Source: REEB76 sp049698775 (GTDB taxonomy: Bacteria > Pseudomonadota > Gammaproteobacteria > Natronospirales > REEB76). Taken from it: a stretch of 64,000 nucleotides of DNA. The translations under genes were made by a program, and so were the position numbers. The notes under the pieces are model-generated. The model was not told the DNA's origin. It did no database searches and worked only from the letters and a program-made list of their open reading frames with translations. Positions 31,327 through 39,702 of the stretch are shown here, one piece after another (position 1 is the stretch's first letter; the number at the start of each line of letters is the position of its first letter). The stretch is taken from NCBI GenBank assembly GCA_049698775.1, contig JBAVYM010000041.1, positions 14,023-78,022 on the forward strand, read 5' to 3'.

Positions 31327-31848
31327 ATGAACATGCGGCCTGCCGGGATCAGCGGCGGAATCATTGATGCGCAAGGCTTCCGCGCCAATGTGGGCATCAT
31401 TCTCACGGACGGCGCCGGGCGGCTGTTCTGGGCGCGGCGCGTGGGTCAGCCCGGCTGGCAATTTCCGCAGGGCGGCATCCAGGAACATGAAAGTCCCGAA
31501 CAGGCGCTGTTCCGTGAACTCGCTGAAGAAATTGGTCTGGAACCCGAGCACGTGGAGATACTCGGCAGCACCCAGCGTTGGTTGCGCTACCGGCTTCCAC
31601 AGCGCTATTTGCGCCATGATCTGGCGCCGCTGTGCGTGGGTCAGAAACAACGCTGGTTCCTGCTGCGACTGGTCGGCGACGAGTCGGCCGTGCGTCTGGA
31701 CGCCAGTGATCTGCCGGAATTCGACGACTGGCGCTGGGTGGATTACCGGCATCCGGTACAGGAAGTTATTTTTTTCAAACGACGCGTTTATCGGCGCGCG
31801 TTGGCGGAATTGGCACCGCTCTTGTTTCCGGATGAAGTGCCGACATGA
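31327..31848 (+). CDS. rppH: RNA pyrophosphohydrolase
   Basis: The 173-residue Nudix enzyme has the complete box GGIQEHESPEQALFRELAEE (G-x5-E-x7-REL-x-EE-x-GL) and the RppH landmarks FRANVGIIL, WARRVGQPGWQFPQGG and FDDWRWVDY. It removes pyrophosphate from the 5' end of mRNA so that RNase E can act. The start at MNMRPAGISGG gives the family N-terminus. The 190-bp gap before it has no feature I recognise. Confidence 0.92.
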   Translation: MNMRPAGISGGIIDAQGFRANVGIILTDGAGRLFWARRVGQPGWQFPQGGIQEHESPEQALFRELAEEIGLEPEHVEILGSTQRWLRYRLPQRYLRHDLAPLCVGQKQRWFLLRLVGDESAVRLDASDLPEFDDWRWVDYRHPVQEVIFFKRRVYRRALAELAPLLFPDEVPT

Positions 31849-31861
31849 GTATCTCGAATCG

Positions 31862-32365
31862 CTAATCTTTGGCTTCGTCCGCGAGTTTGGCGAGTGCGTC
31901 GCCCGCGAGGCGGTTGATACGCCAATCATCCAGGATGCGTGCCCCCAGGCTTTTATAAAAGCGCATGGCCGGCGCATTCCAGTCCAGCACCGCCCATTCG
32001 AATCTTCCGCACCCCCGCTGCACCGCGAGCCGCGCCAGATGCGCGAGCAACTTGCGACCAAAGCCCCGGCCACGGAATCCAGGCTTCATATACAGATCTT
32101 CCAGGTACAAGCCCGGACGACCCATGAAGGTGGAGAAATTGTGGAAGAACAGCGCGAAACCCACCGGTTGGTTCGCGAATTCCGCGATGACGCACTCCGC
32201 CTTCGGGTGTGCGCCAAACAGATTGACCTGAATATCCTCTTCGGTGGCCACCACTTCGTGGGCAAGTTTTTCGTATTCCGCCAGTTCGCGGATGAATCCC
32301 AGGATCAACACACTATCCGCATGTTTGGCGGAGCGGATGAGAAACCTACCTTTCTGGGCGTGCAT
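31862..32365 (-). CDS. GNAT family N-acetyltransferase (SSAT-like)
   Basis: The 167-residue protein has the GNAT fold: FIRELAEYEKLAHEVVATEEDI at the start, the beta4-alpha3 segment GLYLEDLYMKPGFRGRGFGRKLLAHLA (Ac-CoA loop RGRGFG), and WNAPAMRFYKSLGARILDDW at the end. The LYLEDLYM motif and size resemble diamine (spermidine/spermine) acetyltransferases, so a polyamine or amine substrate is plausible. It converges on rppH. Confidence 0.88.
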   Translation of the reverse strand: MHAQKGRFLIRSAKHADSVLILGFIRELAEYEKLAHEVVATEEDIQVNLFGAHPKAECVIAEFANQPVGFALFFHNFSTFMGRPGLYLEDLYMKPGFRGRGFGRKLLAHLARLAVQRGCGRFEWAVLDWNAPAMRFYKSLGARILDDWRINRLAGDALAKLADEAKD

Positions 32366-32400
32366 GTCCGGGTATTGTAGGGGAAGCGCGCCTGAACGGC

Positions 32401-32561
32401 ACTAGCAGGTTGTTGAAAAACGCCATCCATGGCCTTTTTCAACTCGAAAACCGAAAATGCGATTTCCGGTTTTCTCCATTTTTCAATCACTTGGCGTGAT
32501 TGAAAAATGGCGGCACGTCCGTGTACCGCGCTAGCAGGCTGTTTTTCAACAGCCTGCTAGT
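32401..32561. repeat. 161-bp structured element with 21-bp terminal inverted repeats
   Basis: The ends ACTAGCAGGTTGTTGAAAAA and its counterpart pair in 20 of 21 positions. Inside are a perfect 15-bp hairpin (CCATTTTTCAATCAC, loop TTGGC, complement) at 32476-32510 and a perfect 13-bp hairpin (CTAGCAGGCTGTT, loop TTTC) at 32531-32560. A GAAAACCG/CGGTTTTC stem lies in the left half. The right terminus contains the TAG stop codon of the di-haem peroxidase gene. It looks like a MITE that also ends transcription. Confidence 0.7.
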
Positions 32562-34335
32562 TACTGTAGTCCTCATTGAGCGATGCCAGAAACGCGGCCA
32601 TATCCGCAAGGTCCGCATCGTTGAGTGCAATGTTCTGCATGCGCGGGTCGGCGTTGCGCAGTTGGCCGGCGCGTGCCAGGGCAGAGGCCTGTTGGTAGAA
32701 CTTGAGCACGTCGGTGAGCGTGTCGAACTCGCCGTTGTGCATGTAGGGATCGGACTGGCCGAGATCCCGCAGGGTACGGGTCTTGAACACCGCGACCGCG
32801 AGGTTCAGCAATTCATCATCGCTCGCCGCGCAGTCCGCGTATTGCCCGCTTTTGATGGAACATAGGAACTCGCGCAGGCTCGCCTGGCGGCTGGGAAAAT
32901 ACGGATTGGCAAAAATGTTCCACACGCCCAAGTCGGTCTTTTGCGGATTGGCGAGCGTGGCGGCGGAACGGAATACGCTCTCGTCATCAGGATTGGTTGG
33001 CAGGTAGGCGTCGGGATCGGCGTTGCGCTCTGCGAGCGTGGGGATGGACAGTTGCATGAACGCGCCTGCGCCATGAACCGAATCATATTCGAATTGTGAT
33101 ACACCGGTGTTATGCATGAGATGATCGGTGAAATCCGGCGGAGTGTGGCAGGCGGCGCAGTTGCCAATGCCGCCGGCAGTGATTTCCGCGGATGTGAGGG
33201 TTGCACCGGCCGGGCGGTTTAGAAAGATCATCAGGCCGTGCAACTCCTGCGTGCCAAATACAAACGGCTGGTCGTGCTGGAACTTGAGCACGCCGTCGTT
33301 CACAAATTGCGGATTGTGCAGTCCGCTCAGTGCCAGCAGCAGGGCGGCGGCGTATTGCTGTGGGGTCTGGGCCGCTGCCGGCGCACGCGGCAAATTATTG
33401 AGAATCAGGAATTGGTCAAAAGGCGAGCCGTTGAACTTATTGTTGCTGTCACGGCTGAACGCCAGGCTGTTGACGTAGGAAGCGATCAGATTGGCGACGT
33501 CCTGGGCGATTTGTTCACCGCTGGCCGTGGCCACATTCAGGCAGTACTGCTGCGGCAGCCGGTATGCGGCCGGAATCTGCGGGTCGCTGCAATCGAACAG
33601 GGTAGCGTAGGGTAGAGAGCCGCTGAACTGCTGTGCCAGCGTATCTGTGCCATTGTCCAGGCGGATCACACGGGCAATTTGTTGCACCGCCTGGCCCTGT
33701 TCCGTTGGCAACCAGCCAAAATCGCGTCCAGTGAGCGTGTCGTACACCAGCGTGTCCATGTCACCGAACTCGCAGTCCCAATGCAGGCATTGACCCGCAT
33801 CGCCGGTGTTGAAGTCGTCCACCATGGGCGCGGGTTTGCGGGCGGTGAATGCACCCTGTGTGCTGGCGTCTTCCGGCCTCAGCGGATGGGGCGCCCGGCC
33901 GGCAAAGTTGGTGTAGGCGCGCATGCCGCCGCCCGGCACGTCCATTTCCTGTTGCACCAAATGACATTGCAGGCAGTTCATGGATTGGCCGGCCATGGGA
34001 CCCGGCAGGGATATGGCGGGGTTCGTGGTGGGCACGTTGGCGACGGTCGGCTCGCCCACATTCACGCCATTGATCGCGCCGCCCGAGTGCGTGACGAAAT
34101 ATTGACCGAAGCGCGGATCCTTGAACAGGCGCTCGCCGAGAAGTTGGTCGGGCGGGTTGAGCGCCTCACCGACGCTGCATTCACTGGGGCTGACGCATCC
34201 GGGGCCGGGCGGCACGTTGGTCTGGCCGCCGTTGGTAAGTTTGCAGCCGCTGAGCAGCGCACCCAGGCTGGCGAGCAGGCCGGCTAGCATCAGTCCACGC
34301 ACGCCACGGCGCGGAAAAGCGTCAAAAGAATTCAT
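32557..34335 (-). CDS. di-haem cytochrome c peroxidase-like (MauG/CcpA) lipoprotein
   Basis: The 592-residue protein has a lipobox (SLGALLSGC, Cys31) and two c-type haem motifs: CLQCH at residues 121-125 and CAACH at 393-397. GERLFKDPRF is the N-terminal signature of bacterial di-haem peroxidases. Inserts and extra Cys residues (QCLHWDCEF) make it longer than the usual 330-residue enzyme. It would act in the periplasm or outer membrane on peroxide or on metals. It overlaps the barrel gene by 14 bp. Its stop codon lies within a repeat terminus. Confidence 0.85.
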   Translation of the reverse strand: MNSFDAFPRRGVRGLMLAGLLASLGALLSGCKLTNGGQTNVPPGPGCVSPSECSVGEALNPPDQLLGERLFKDPRFGQYFVTHSGGAINGVNVGEPTVANVPTTNPAISLPGPMAGQSMNCLQCHLVQQEMDVPGGGMRAYTNFAGRAPHPLRPEDASTQGAFTARKPAPMVDDFNTGDAGQCLHWDCEFGDMDTLVYDTLTGRDFGWLPTEQGQAVQQIARVIRLDNGTDTLAQQFSGSLPYATLFDCSDPQIPAAYRLPQQYCLNVATASGEQIAQDVANLIASYVNSLAFSRDSNNKFNGSPFDQFLILNNLPRAPAAAQTPQQYAAALLLALSGLHNPQFVNDGVLKFQHDQPFVFGTQELHGLMIFLNRPAGATLTSAEITAGGIGNCAACHTPPDFTDHLMHNTGVSQFEYDSVHGAGAFMQLSIPTLAERNADPDAYLPTNPDDESVFRSAATLANPQKTDLGVWNIFANPYFPSRQASLREFLCSIKSGQYADCAASDDELLNLAVAVFKTRTLRDLGQSDPYMHNGEFDTLTDVLKFYQQASALARAGQLRNADPRMQNIALNDADLADMAAFLASLNEDYSN

Positions 34336-35119
34336 ATTCCAGCCTCAACATGAAAGTTTTATCGGGAGCATGGGCGTTCATGCCGAATACCACGCCCGCG
34401 CTGTATTCGAGTTCGTTCCCTGAATCGGAGGCGTATTCCCCGTACACCACCGGTCCCGACTGGTACTGGTTGGCGTTGGGATGCAAGTAAACTTCCACGC
34501 CCGGCGCGAACAGCGGTGTGACGCGGTAGCTCAGGCTGTAGGCGCTGCGAAACACGTAACCGCGCGCCGCGCCGGTACCGATCTCGCGCTCCCAGATCAG
34601 GTTGAGACGTTGATCGAAACGGCCGCTGTGTTTCTCGAACAACGGCCCGAATTCCAGCTCATTCGCCTGGCTAAGATGGGTCTTGAATTCGTACGACAGT
34701 AAAAACCCGGGGTCCGCCCAGTATTCGCCGGGAGGCGCGAGCTGGAAGGTGTTTTCGAACTCGTAAGCCACCAGATTGCTGGGCTGGCGCGGAAGCTGGG
34801 TGTATTCACCGAGATACAATTCCGTTTTCCACCAACTAGTGAAGCTGTGGGCCACGGACAGCACCTGGCCGTTCAAATCATCCAGCACCAAGCTGCTGTC
34901 GCGATAAGCGGCGGCGCGCAGCTCGATCTCGCTTTGCCCCTGTATTACGTAAGGGGAGTAGACCGTGTAATCGTTGATGTACTCGTCCAGCTCATTGTCC
35001 GCCCGCGCAGCGGGTACGACGACAAACAGTGCCAGTATGATTGCCAATGACAGCGTGAAACGATGCCAGAAGGATCTTTTGGGTGGCAGTTGGCGAAGGG
35101 TAGGGTTCATTTTTTGCAT
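34322..35119 (-). CDS. outer-membrane beta-barrel protein of unknown function
   Basis: The 265-residue protein has a signal peptide (LSLAIILALFVVVPAARA, cleavage before DNELDEY). The rest is amphipathic strands (SWWKTELYLGEYTQLP, FLLSYEFKTHL, YSLSYRVTPLFAPGVEVYL) ending MLRLEYEFF, with the C-terminal aromatic typical of BAM substrates. It lies between the FTR1 permease and the di-haem peroxidase and overlaps the latter. It could be a porin for the iron operon, but that is inference. The 85-bp gap before it has no feature I recognise. Confidence 0.72.
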   Translation of the reverse strand: MQKMNPTLRQLPPKRSFWHRFTLSLAIILALFVVVPAARADNELDEYINDYTVYSPYVIQGQSEIELRAAAYRDSSLVLDDLNGQVLSVAHSFTSWWKTELYLGEYTQLPRQPSNLVAYEFENTFQLAPPGEYWADPGFLLSYEFKTHLSQANELEFGPLFEKHSGRFDQRLNLIWEREIGTGAARGYVFRSAYSLSYRVTPLFAPGVEVYLHPNANQYQSGPVVYGEYASDSGNELEYSAGVVFGMNAHAPDKTFMLRLEYEFF

Positions 35120-35204
35120 GGCGCTCGTGTTGCAAAGCGTTGCTCAGAAGAATGCGTATTCCGGATGCGGCACGAAAGTCCGGATGATGTGCAGATGGTC
35201 GGCC

Positions 35205-36065
35205 TCAGGTACCAGTCGGCTGGCTGTGAGCTTGCGCCGCGGCCGGTGACGGGCGCGAACGCGCCGTGCGCCTCCCAACCGTTCGCATTAGCGTGAAGAT
35301 AGTTACCAGCGTGACCACATAGAACAGCAACTCGATGCCGGAAGGCCGCGCGATGTAGCCCACCAGAATATGCAGCAACTGGCCGAGAATGCTCTGCTGG
35401 TTCAGGATATGAGAGGTGTTCCAGAGGTTGCTGCCCAGCGCCGGCAACAGGCCAGCCTGGTTGAGGAAGCCGGCAGCTTGGGCGGCCAGCCCCGCCGTCA
35501 GCAGCAGAATCAGCCAGCCAGTGACCGTGAAGAAATAGCGGATCGGAATGAACAATAAGCTGCGGTAAAGCAGCGCGCCCACCGCGATGCCGGCCGCAAG
35601 ACCTGCGAAGCCGCCGACCGTCATGCCGAATTCCTGGCCGCCGCTGGCGGCGATGGCCCATAGGAACAGCACTACTTCCGAACCTTCGCGCATCACTGCG
35701 GTGAAACAGATCACCAGCAGTGCCGCCAGGGTTTTATTGCCGGCCTGCACCGCCGCGCCGATCTGCTTGATTTCTCCCGCGAGCTTGCGGCCGTGACCGC
35801 TCATCCAGATGTTGTGCCAGGCGAGCATTACGACCGCAATCAGCAGAATTACTGCATCCAGCAGAGCTTGGCCGGTGCCGGAAAATGCTTCTGCGATGGC
35901 GCCCGCGAACAGCGCCACCAGCCCCGCGCCGAGCGCGCCGAGTAGGATGCCACCCAGCACCCACCGGCCGCGACGGGCGACGCCGCGGCTCGCGCCCAGC
36001 ACGATCGCGATCACCAGCGCAGCTTCGAGCACCTCGCGGAAAACAATGACGGCCGTGGCGAGCAT
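35205..36065 (-). CDS. efeU: FTR1/EfeU-type iron permease
   Basis: The 286-residue, seven-helix permease has both RExxE iron motifs of the FTR1 family: FREVLEA at residues 9-15 and MREGSEVVLF at 125-134. In yeast and E. coli these proteins take up iron delivered by a ferroxidase. AGGA lies six bases before the chosen ATG. It starts 20 bp after the cupredoxin gene and is followed by the barrel and di-haem peroxidase genes, a plausible four-gene operon under a Fur-like box. Confidence 0.9.
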   Translation of the reverse strand: MLATAVIVFREVLEAALVIAIVLGASRGVARRGRWVLGGILLGALGAGLVALFAGAIAEAFSGTGQALLDAVILLIAVVMLAWHNIWMSGHGRKLAGEIKQIGAAVQAGNKTLAALLVICFTAVMREGSEVVLFLWAIAASGGQEFGMTVGGFAGLAAGIAVGALLYRSLLFIPIRYFFTVTGWLILLLTAGLAAQAAGFLNQAGLLPALGSNLWNTSHILNQQSILGQLLHILVGYIARPSGIELLFYVVTLVTIFTLMRTVGRRTARSRPSPAAAQAHSQPTGT

Positions 36066-36085
36066 GAGGAATTCCTGCGAACCGG

Positions 36086-36448
36086 TTATTTGTTGCCGCC
36101 GGTTTTGGCGGCGTCTGGCGTGGATACCACCACCCAACCTTGCGCCGCGTGGTTGAAGTCATTGAAGAAGTTGTAGCGGCCCGGAGCCAGGGGGCCGAGG
36201 AACACGACCACCGAGCTATGGCCCGGCACCACCACTTCGCGCGACAGGTCATAGCTCTCGAACTCCGCCGGCTGACTGTCCTGGTTCACCACCAGCAGCT
36301 TGATCTTGGTGTTGGCGGGCAACGGCAACTCTTGGGTGGTAAATACCCGGTTTTTGATCACCAGTTGGGCGGTGGGCGGTTCGGCATACGCCATGGAGCC
36401 AATTGCCAAGGCGGCGATCAAGGCCAGGGAAGTGAGGCGTGGAGACAT
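36086..36448 (-). CDS. periplasmic cupredoxin (EfeO N-domain-like)
   Basis: The 120-residue protein has a signal peptide (LTSLALIAALAIGSMAYA) and one cupredoxin-type beta domain: AQLVIKNRVFTTQELPLPAN, IKLLVVNQDSQPAEFESYDL, and GRYNFFNDFNHAAQGWVVV. It matches the small proteins that precede FTR1 permeases and resemble the N-terminal domain of EfeO. A His and Met or Glu set could bind Cu or Fe, though the classical Cys ligand is absent. GGAAAC precedes the ATG. Confidence 0.82.
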   Translation of the reverse strand: MSPRLTSLALIAALAIGSMAYAEPPTAQLVIKNRVFTTQELPLPANTKIKLLVVNQDSQPAEFESYDLSREVVVPGHSSVVVFLGPLAPGRYNFFNDFNHAAQGWVVVSTPDAAKTGGNK

Positions 36449-36486
36449 GCTGTTTCCTTGGATTGAGCAGCAGTTCGAGTGTTCGT

Positions 36487-36507
36487 AAATGCGAGTAATT
36501 CTCATTT
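36487..36507 (-). promoter_or_regulatory. Fur-like box in the efeU/bfd divergent promoter region
   Basis: AAATGCGAGTAATTCTCATT plus a final T is nearly its own reverse complement and fits the Fur 7-1-7 pattern in one half (TGAGAAT) and loosely in the other. It lies 38 bp before the cupredoxin gene and about 90 bp before bfd. A looser dyad (GCAATCGTTCGCATTTGC) follows at 36541. Fur control of iron uptake and storage is expected. Confidence 0.55.
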
Positions 36508-36593
36508 GTGAGCAAAGTATAGCTCTTGCTTTTGGTATTGGCAATCGTTCGCATTTGCGTTTATGATTGCGGATACTGAATCAGGAAATACCC

Positions 36594-36818
36594 ATGTTCG
36601 TTTGCGTCTGTCATGCTGTGACCGAGAGTCAGATCCGCCGGGCGGTGGATGAGGGCGCCGCTGGCCTGGCCGACCTTGGCGCGCGGCTGGGAGTCGCCAT
36701 CCATTGTGGCTGCTGCGCTGAACAGGCCGTTTCAGCGCTGCAGAAACGCTTGCTTGAAATCGCCTCCTCGCAACCTCTCACCGGTTCCACCGACATTCGC
36801 CCCGCACTTCGCTGCTAG
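36594..36818 (+). CDS. bfd: bacterioferritin-associated ferredoxin
   Basis: The 74-residue protein has the four cysteines of Bfd (C4 and C6 in FVCVCHAVTE, C38 and C41 in HCGCCAEQ) that hold a [2Fe-2S] cluster. It binds bacterioferritin and reduces the stored ferric iron so that it can leave. AGGAAA precedes the ATG. The start at MFVCVCH matches the family exactly. It is divergent from the FTR1 operon and followed by bfr. Confidence 0.93.
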   Translation: MFVCVCHAVTESQIRRAVDEGAAGLADLGARLGVAIHCGCCAEQAVSALQKRLLEIASSQPLTGSTDIRPALRC

Positions 36819-36947
36819 CCACGAATCTGAATCGTTCGTGTTTTCTTTAAATTTCATCAATAGAATCAACGAGTTATTTATTTATCTGGCGAGAGCGCCT
36901 ATGCTGCTCTCGGCATAAGCCGCTTTCTCCGGCCAATCGAGGGCAAC

Positions 36948-37412
36948 ATGCAAGGCGATACCAGGGTCATCCAGTTCCTGAACAAGGCGCTCAAGAACGA
37001 GCTCACCGCCATCAACCAGTATTTCCTGCACGCGCGCATGTACAAGAACTGGGGCCTGAAGGATCTCGACGAGCACGAATACAAGGAGTCGGTGAGCGAG
37101 ATGAAGCACGCCGATCGGCTCATCGAGCGCACCCTGTTCCTGGAAGGGCTGCCGAATCTACAGGAATTGGGCAAGCTCTACATCGGCGAACACGTCAAGG
37201 AGATCATCGAGTGCGACTTGAAGCTGGAAATGGAAGCAGCGCCTTTGTTGCGCGAAGCCATCGCCTACTGCGAATCGAAAAGCGATTACATTTCACGCGA
37301 GCTGTTCGAGGACATCCTGGAAAGCGAAGAGGACCACATTGATTGGCTGGAAACCCAGTTGGAACTCATTCAGCGCGTCGGTATCGAGAACTACACCCAG
37401 AAGAAAATCTGA
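36948..37412 (+). CDS. bfr: bacterioferritin
   Basis: The 154-residue four-helix protein has ferroxidase-centre residues E18 (KNELT), E51 and H54 (EMKHAD), and the haem ligand M52. It forms 24-subunit shells that oxidise and store iron. It lies 129 bp after bfd. The 5' leader has an inverted repeat CGAGAGC...GCTCTCG (36890-36912), possibly a small hairpin of regulatory or stabilising role. Confidence 0.96.
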   Translation: MQGDTRVIQFLNKALKNELTAINQYFLHARMYKNWGLKDLDEHEYKESVSEMKHADRLIERTLFLEGLPNLQELGKLYIGEHVKEIIECDLKLEMEAAPLLREAIAYCESKSDYISRELFEDILESEEDHIDWLETQLELIQRVGIENYTQKKI

Positions 37413-37464
37413 ACGGCGTCGCCCACGCACAGCAACGGCTCGCTCTAGTGGGCCGTTTACGTTT

Positions 37465-37878
37465 TCAGAAGGGCTTCACTACCGCTAGGATCACGATGAT
37501 AATCAAAAGGAGCGCCGGGATTTCGTTGAACCAGCGATAGAAGCGCGCGGTGTGGCGGTTGCGGCCATGTCTGAAGTCGGCCATCAACTTGCGGCAATAG
37601 ATGTGATACAGGATTAGCAGAACCACCAGCACCAGCTTCACGTGCAACCAGCCGGGCATCGGTAGCCACCAGCCGATCAGTAGCCACAGGCCGAAGGCAA
37701 TGGTGCCGGCGGCGCCGATGTTCATGATGATGAACAAACGCCGTTCCATGGTCTCGAAACGCCGCAAGCTCGGCTCGTCGCGCGCTTCCGCGTGATACAC
37801 GAACAGCCGTGGCAGATAGAACAACCCGGCGAACCAGGTCACCATGAAGATAATGTGGAAAGCCAGTACCCAGCGCAT
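37465..37878 (-). CDS. hemJ: HemJ protoporphyrinogen oxidase
   Basis: The 137-residue membrane protein matches UPF0093/HemJ: MRWVLAFHIIFMVTWFAGLF with the ligand histidine in helix 1, ARDEPSLRRFETMERRLFIIMN, GWLHVKLVLVVLLILYHIYCRK and RWFNEIPALLLIIIVILAV at the end. HemJ converts protoporphyrinogen IX to protoporphyrin in haem synthesis. GAGGAG precedes the ATG. It lies beside bfr but on the opposite strand. Confidence 0.93.
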   Translation of the reverse strand: MRWVLAFHIIFMVTWFAGLFYLPRLFVYHAEARDEPSLRRFETMERRLFIIMNIGAAGTIAFGLWLLIGWWLPMPGWLHVKLVLVVLLILYHIYCRKLMADFRHGRNRHTARFYRWFNEIPALLLIIIVILAVVKPF

Positions 37879-38120
37879 CAGCCTTTCTCCTCGTGCTTGA
37901 AAACAATCGGACGATGAACGTTGCGTATATGCCGATGTATGGCATTACGCCGGCAACAGTGCGGCAGGATTGTGCTGGAAATCTTAAATACGCCGCGATG
38001 CGCAGGTTATCGTCAAATTCTACCATCACAGACTGAAATCCCGCCGCGAGTAGTGTAGTGCCCGGCGGGTTCAGCGGGTACCATAGCCCGAGTTCCTGTC
38101 GTGAGCGCGCATTTCGTTCG

Positions 38121-38819
38121 ATGCCCAAACAGCTTGTCATCAAACACCACCGGCCAGTGTGGCCGTGGCTCACCGCCGCATTGGCGTTGGCCGCGGCCGT
38201 CATCCTCATTGCGGCGGCATTTTTCTACGGCGGCGCGCGAGCCGGTTACGATCGTCTGGCCGCGATGAAATTGCAAGCTAATATGGATGCGCTTGAGCAG
38301 AAGAATTCCCAACTGCAGGAGCAGATCGTTGTGTTGCAGCGGGAACGCGATGTGGATCAGGCGGCGCGCCAGCAGGTGCAGCAGGGCTTGGAAGCGCAAC
38401 AAACCAAGCTGCTCAATCTGCAGGAGGAGCTGGCCTTTTATAAAGGCATCGTCTCGCCGGCCACGGGCGAAGAAGGCATCCGCGTACAGAGCCTCAAGTT
38501 CACGAGCGGAGGCGCACCACGCCTGTATTATTACCACCTGGTATTGGTGCAGGTGCGCACCAAGGAACTTCGGATTTCGGGCAGCGTGGACATGAAAATC
38601 TATGGCGCGCAACAGGGCAAGCCCGTGATTCTCGACGCACACAGCATCGCGCCCAAGGGCGCCACGCCTTTGACATTTGCCTTCCAGTATTTCGAGAACC
38701 TGGAGGGCGATGCGATTCTTCCCGACGGCTTCGCACCCGGCCGGGTGGAAGTGACGGTGACGGAAAACGGCCACGGACCGGTACAGCAGAACTTTGATTG
38801 GCGAACCATCAGTGGCTAG
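38121..38819 (+). CDS. DUF6776-type membrane-anchored coiled-coil protein
   Basis: The 232-residue protein has one N-terminal membrane helix (WLTAALALAAAVILIAAAFF), a coiled coil rich in Gln (QANMDALEQKNSQLQEQIVV onward) and a globular C-terminal domain (ELAFYKGIVSPATGEEGIRV, YYYHLVLVQVRTKELRISG). It fits the DUF6776 family found upstream of bactofilin and erpA in gammaproteobacteria. The bactofilin gene follows after 11 bp, so a joint envelope or cytoskeletal role is likely. The 240-bp gap before it has no feature I can identify. Confidence 0.85.
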   Translation: MPKQLVIKHHRPVWPWLTAALALAAAVILIAAAFFYGGARAGYDRLAAMKLQANMDALEQKNSQLQEQIVVLQRERDVDQAARQQVQQGLEAQQTKLLNLQEELAFYKGIVSPATGEEGIRVQSLKFTSGGAPRLYYYHLVLVQVRTKELRISGSVDMKIYGAQQGKPVILDAHSIAPKGATPLTFAFQYFENLEGDAILPDGFAPGRVEVTVTENGHGPVQQNFDWRTISG

Positions 38820-38830
38820 GAGGTTGGAAA

Positions 38831-39271
38831 ATGTTTAGCGGCAAAACTCAACGGCCCGCCGTGCGCATAGACACGCTGGTGGGACGCAATACCGAGATCA
38901 ACGGCGATGTGAATTTCAGCGGCGGATTGCACGTGGACGGCACCATCCGCGGCAACGTGAGCGCCGGGAGCGGACCTGAATCCATGCTCAGTCTGAGCCA
39001 GCATGGCGTCATCAAGGGTGAGATCCGCGTACCGCATGTGACCATCAACGGCACTGTAGAAGGCGACGTGTACGCGGAGCAGAGGCTGGAACTCGGTGCT
39101 GAAGCGCGCGTCACCGGCGACGTGCATTACAACCTGATCGAGATGGCGGTGGGCGCCACCGTGGACGGCAAGATGGTGCACAAGCCGGCCGGCCCCATGC
39201 TGGCCCTGAGCCATCAGAAATCCGAAGCGAACGCCATCGCGTCCAGTCGCGGAGCCTTGGGCGAGGGTTGA
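38831..39271 (+). CDS. bactofilin (polymer-forming cytoskeletal protein)
   Basis: The 146-residue protein is built from the beta-helix repeats of bactofilins: VDTLVGRNTEINGDVNFSGG, LHVDGTIRGNVSAGS, HGVIKGEIRVPHVTINGTVEGDVYAE and LGAEARVTGDVHYNLIEMAVGA. These polymerise without nucleotide into filaments that organise cell-wall synthesis. GGAGG precedes the ATG and overlaps the stop of the preceding gene. It lies directly upstream of erpA. Confidence 0.93.
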   Translation: MFSGKTQRPAVRIDTLVGRNTEINGDVNFSGGLHVDGTIRGNVSAGSGPESMLSLSQHGVIKGEIRVPHVTINGTVEGDVYAEQRLELGAEARVTGDVHYNLIEMAVGATVDGKMVHKPAGPMLALSHQKSEANAIASSRGALGEG

Positions 39272-39308
39272 GTTATAATGCGTTCACGGTTCAGCGAGCG
39301 TTTTAAAC

Positions 39309-39656
39309 ATGGAAAGCCAGTCAACCCACCTGCCACTTGTGTTCACCAGCGCCGCGGCGCGCAAGGTGAAGCAGCTCATCGAGGAGGAAGCGAATCCCGC
39401 CCTCAAACTGCGCGTGTTTGTCAGCGGCGGTGGCTGCTCGGGTTTCCAGTATGGCTTCACGTTTGACGAGAACGTGGAAGAGGGCGACACCCAGGTCAGC
39501 AACGAAGGTGTGATGCTGCTGGTGGACCCCATGAGCTACCAGTATCTCGCGGGCGCGGAGATTGATTACTCCGAGGGCCTGGAAGGCGCGCAGTTCGTGA
39601 TCCGCAATCCCAACGCCACGACTTCCTGCGGCTGTGGTTCGTCATTCAGCGTCTGA
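39309..39656 (+). CDS. erpA: iron-sulfur cluster insertion protein ErpA
   Basis: The 115-residue A-type carrier has the three ligand cysteines: SGGGCSGFQYGF near residue 40 and TTSCGCGSSFSV at the C-terminus. It delivers Fe-S clusters to essential apoproteins. The genes here that would depend on it include sdhB, lipA, fdxA and mutY. A bidirectional terminator follows and separates it from anmK. Confidence 0.96.
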   Translation: MESQSTHLPLVFTSAAARKVKQLIEEEANPALKLRVFVSGGGCSGFQYGFTFDENVEEGDTQVSNEGVMLLVDPMSYQYLAGAEIDYSEGLEGAQFVIRNPNATTSCGCGSSFSV

Positions 39657-39676
39657 GAAAAAGTTTTGGGTGAACA

Positions 39677-39700
39677 ACGGGCGCTGCGGCGCCCGTTTTC
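39677..39700. terminator. bidirectional terminator between erpA and anmK
   Basis: ACGGGCGC, loop TGCG, GCGCCCGT is a perfect 8-bp stem followed by TTTTC on the plus strand. It lies between convergent erpA and anmK genes. Confidence 0.8.
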
Positions 39701-39702
39701 GT

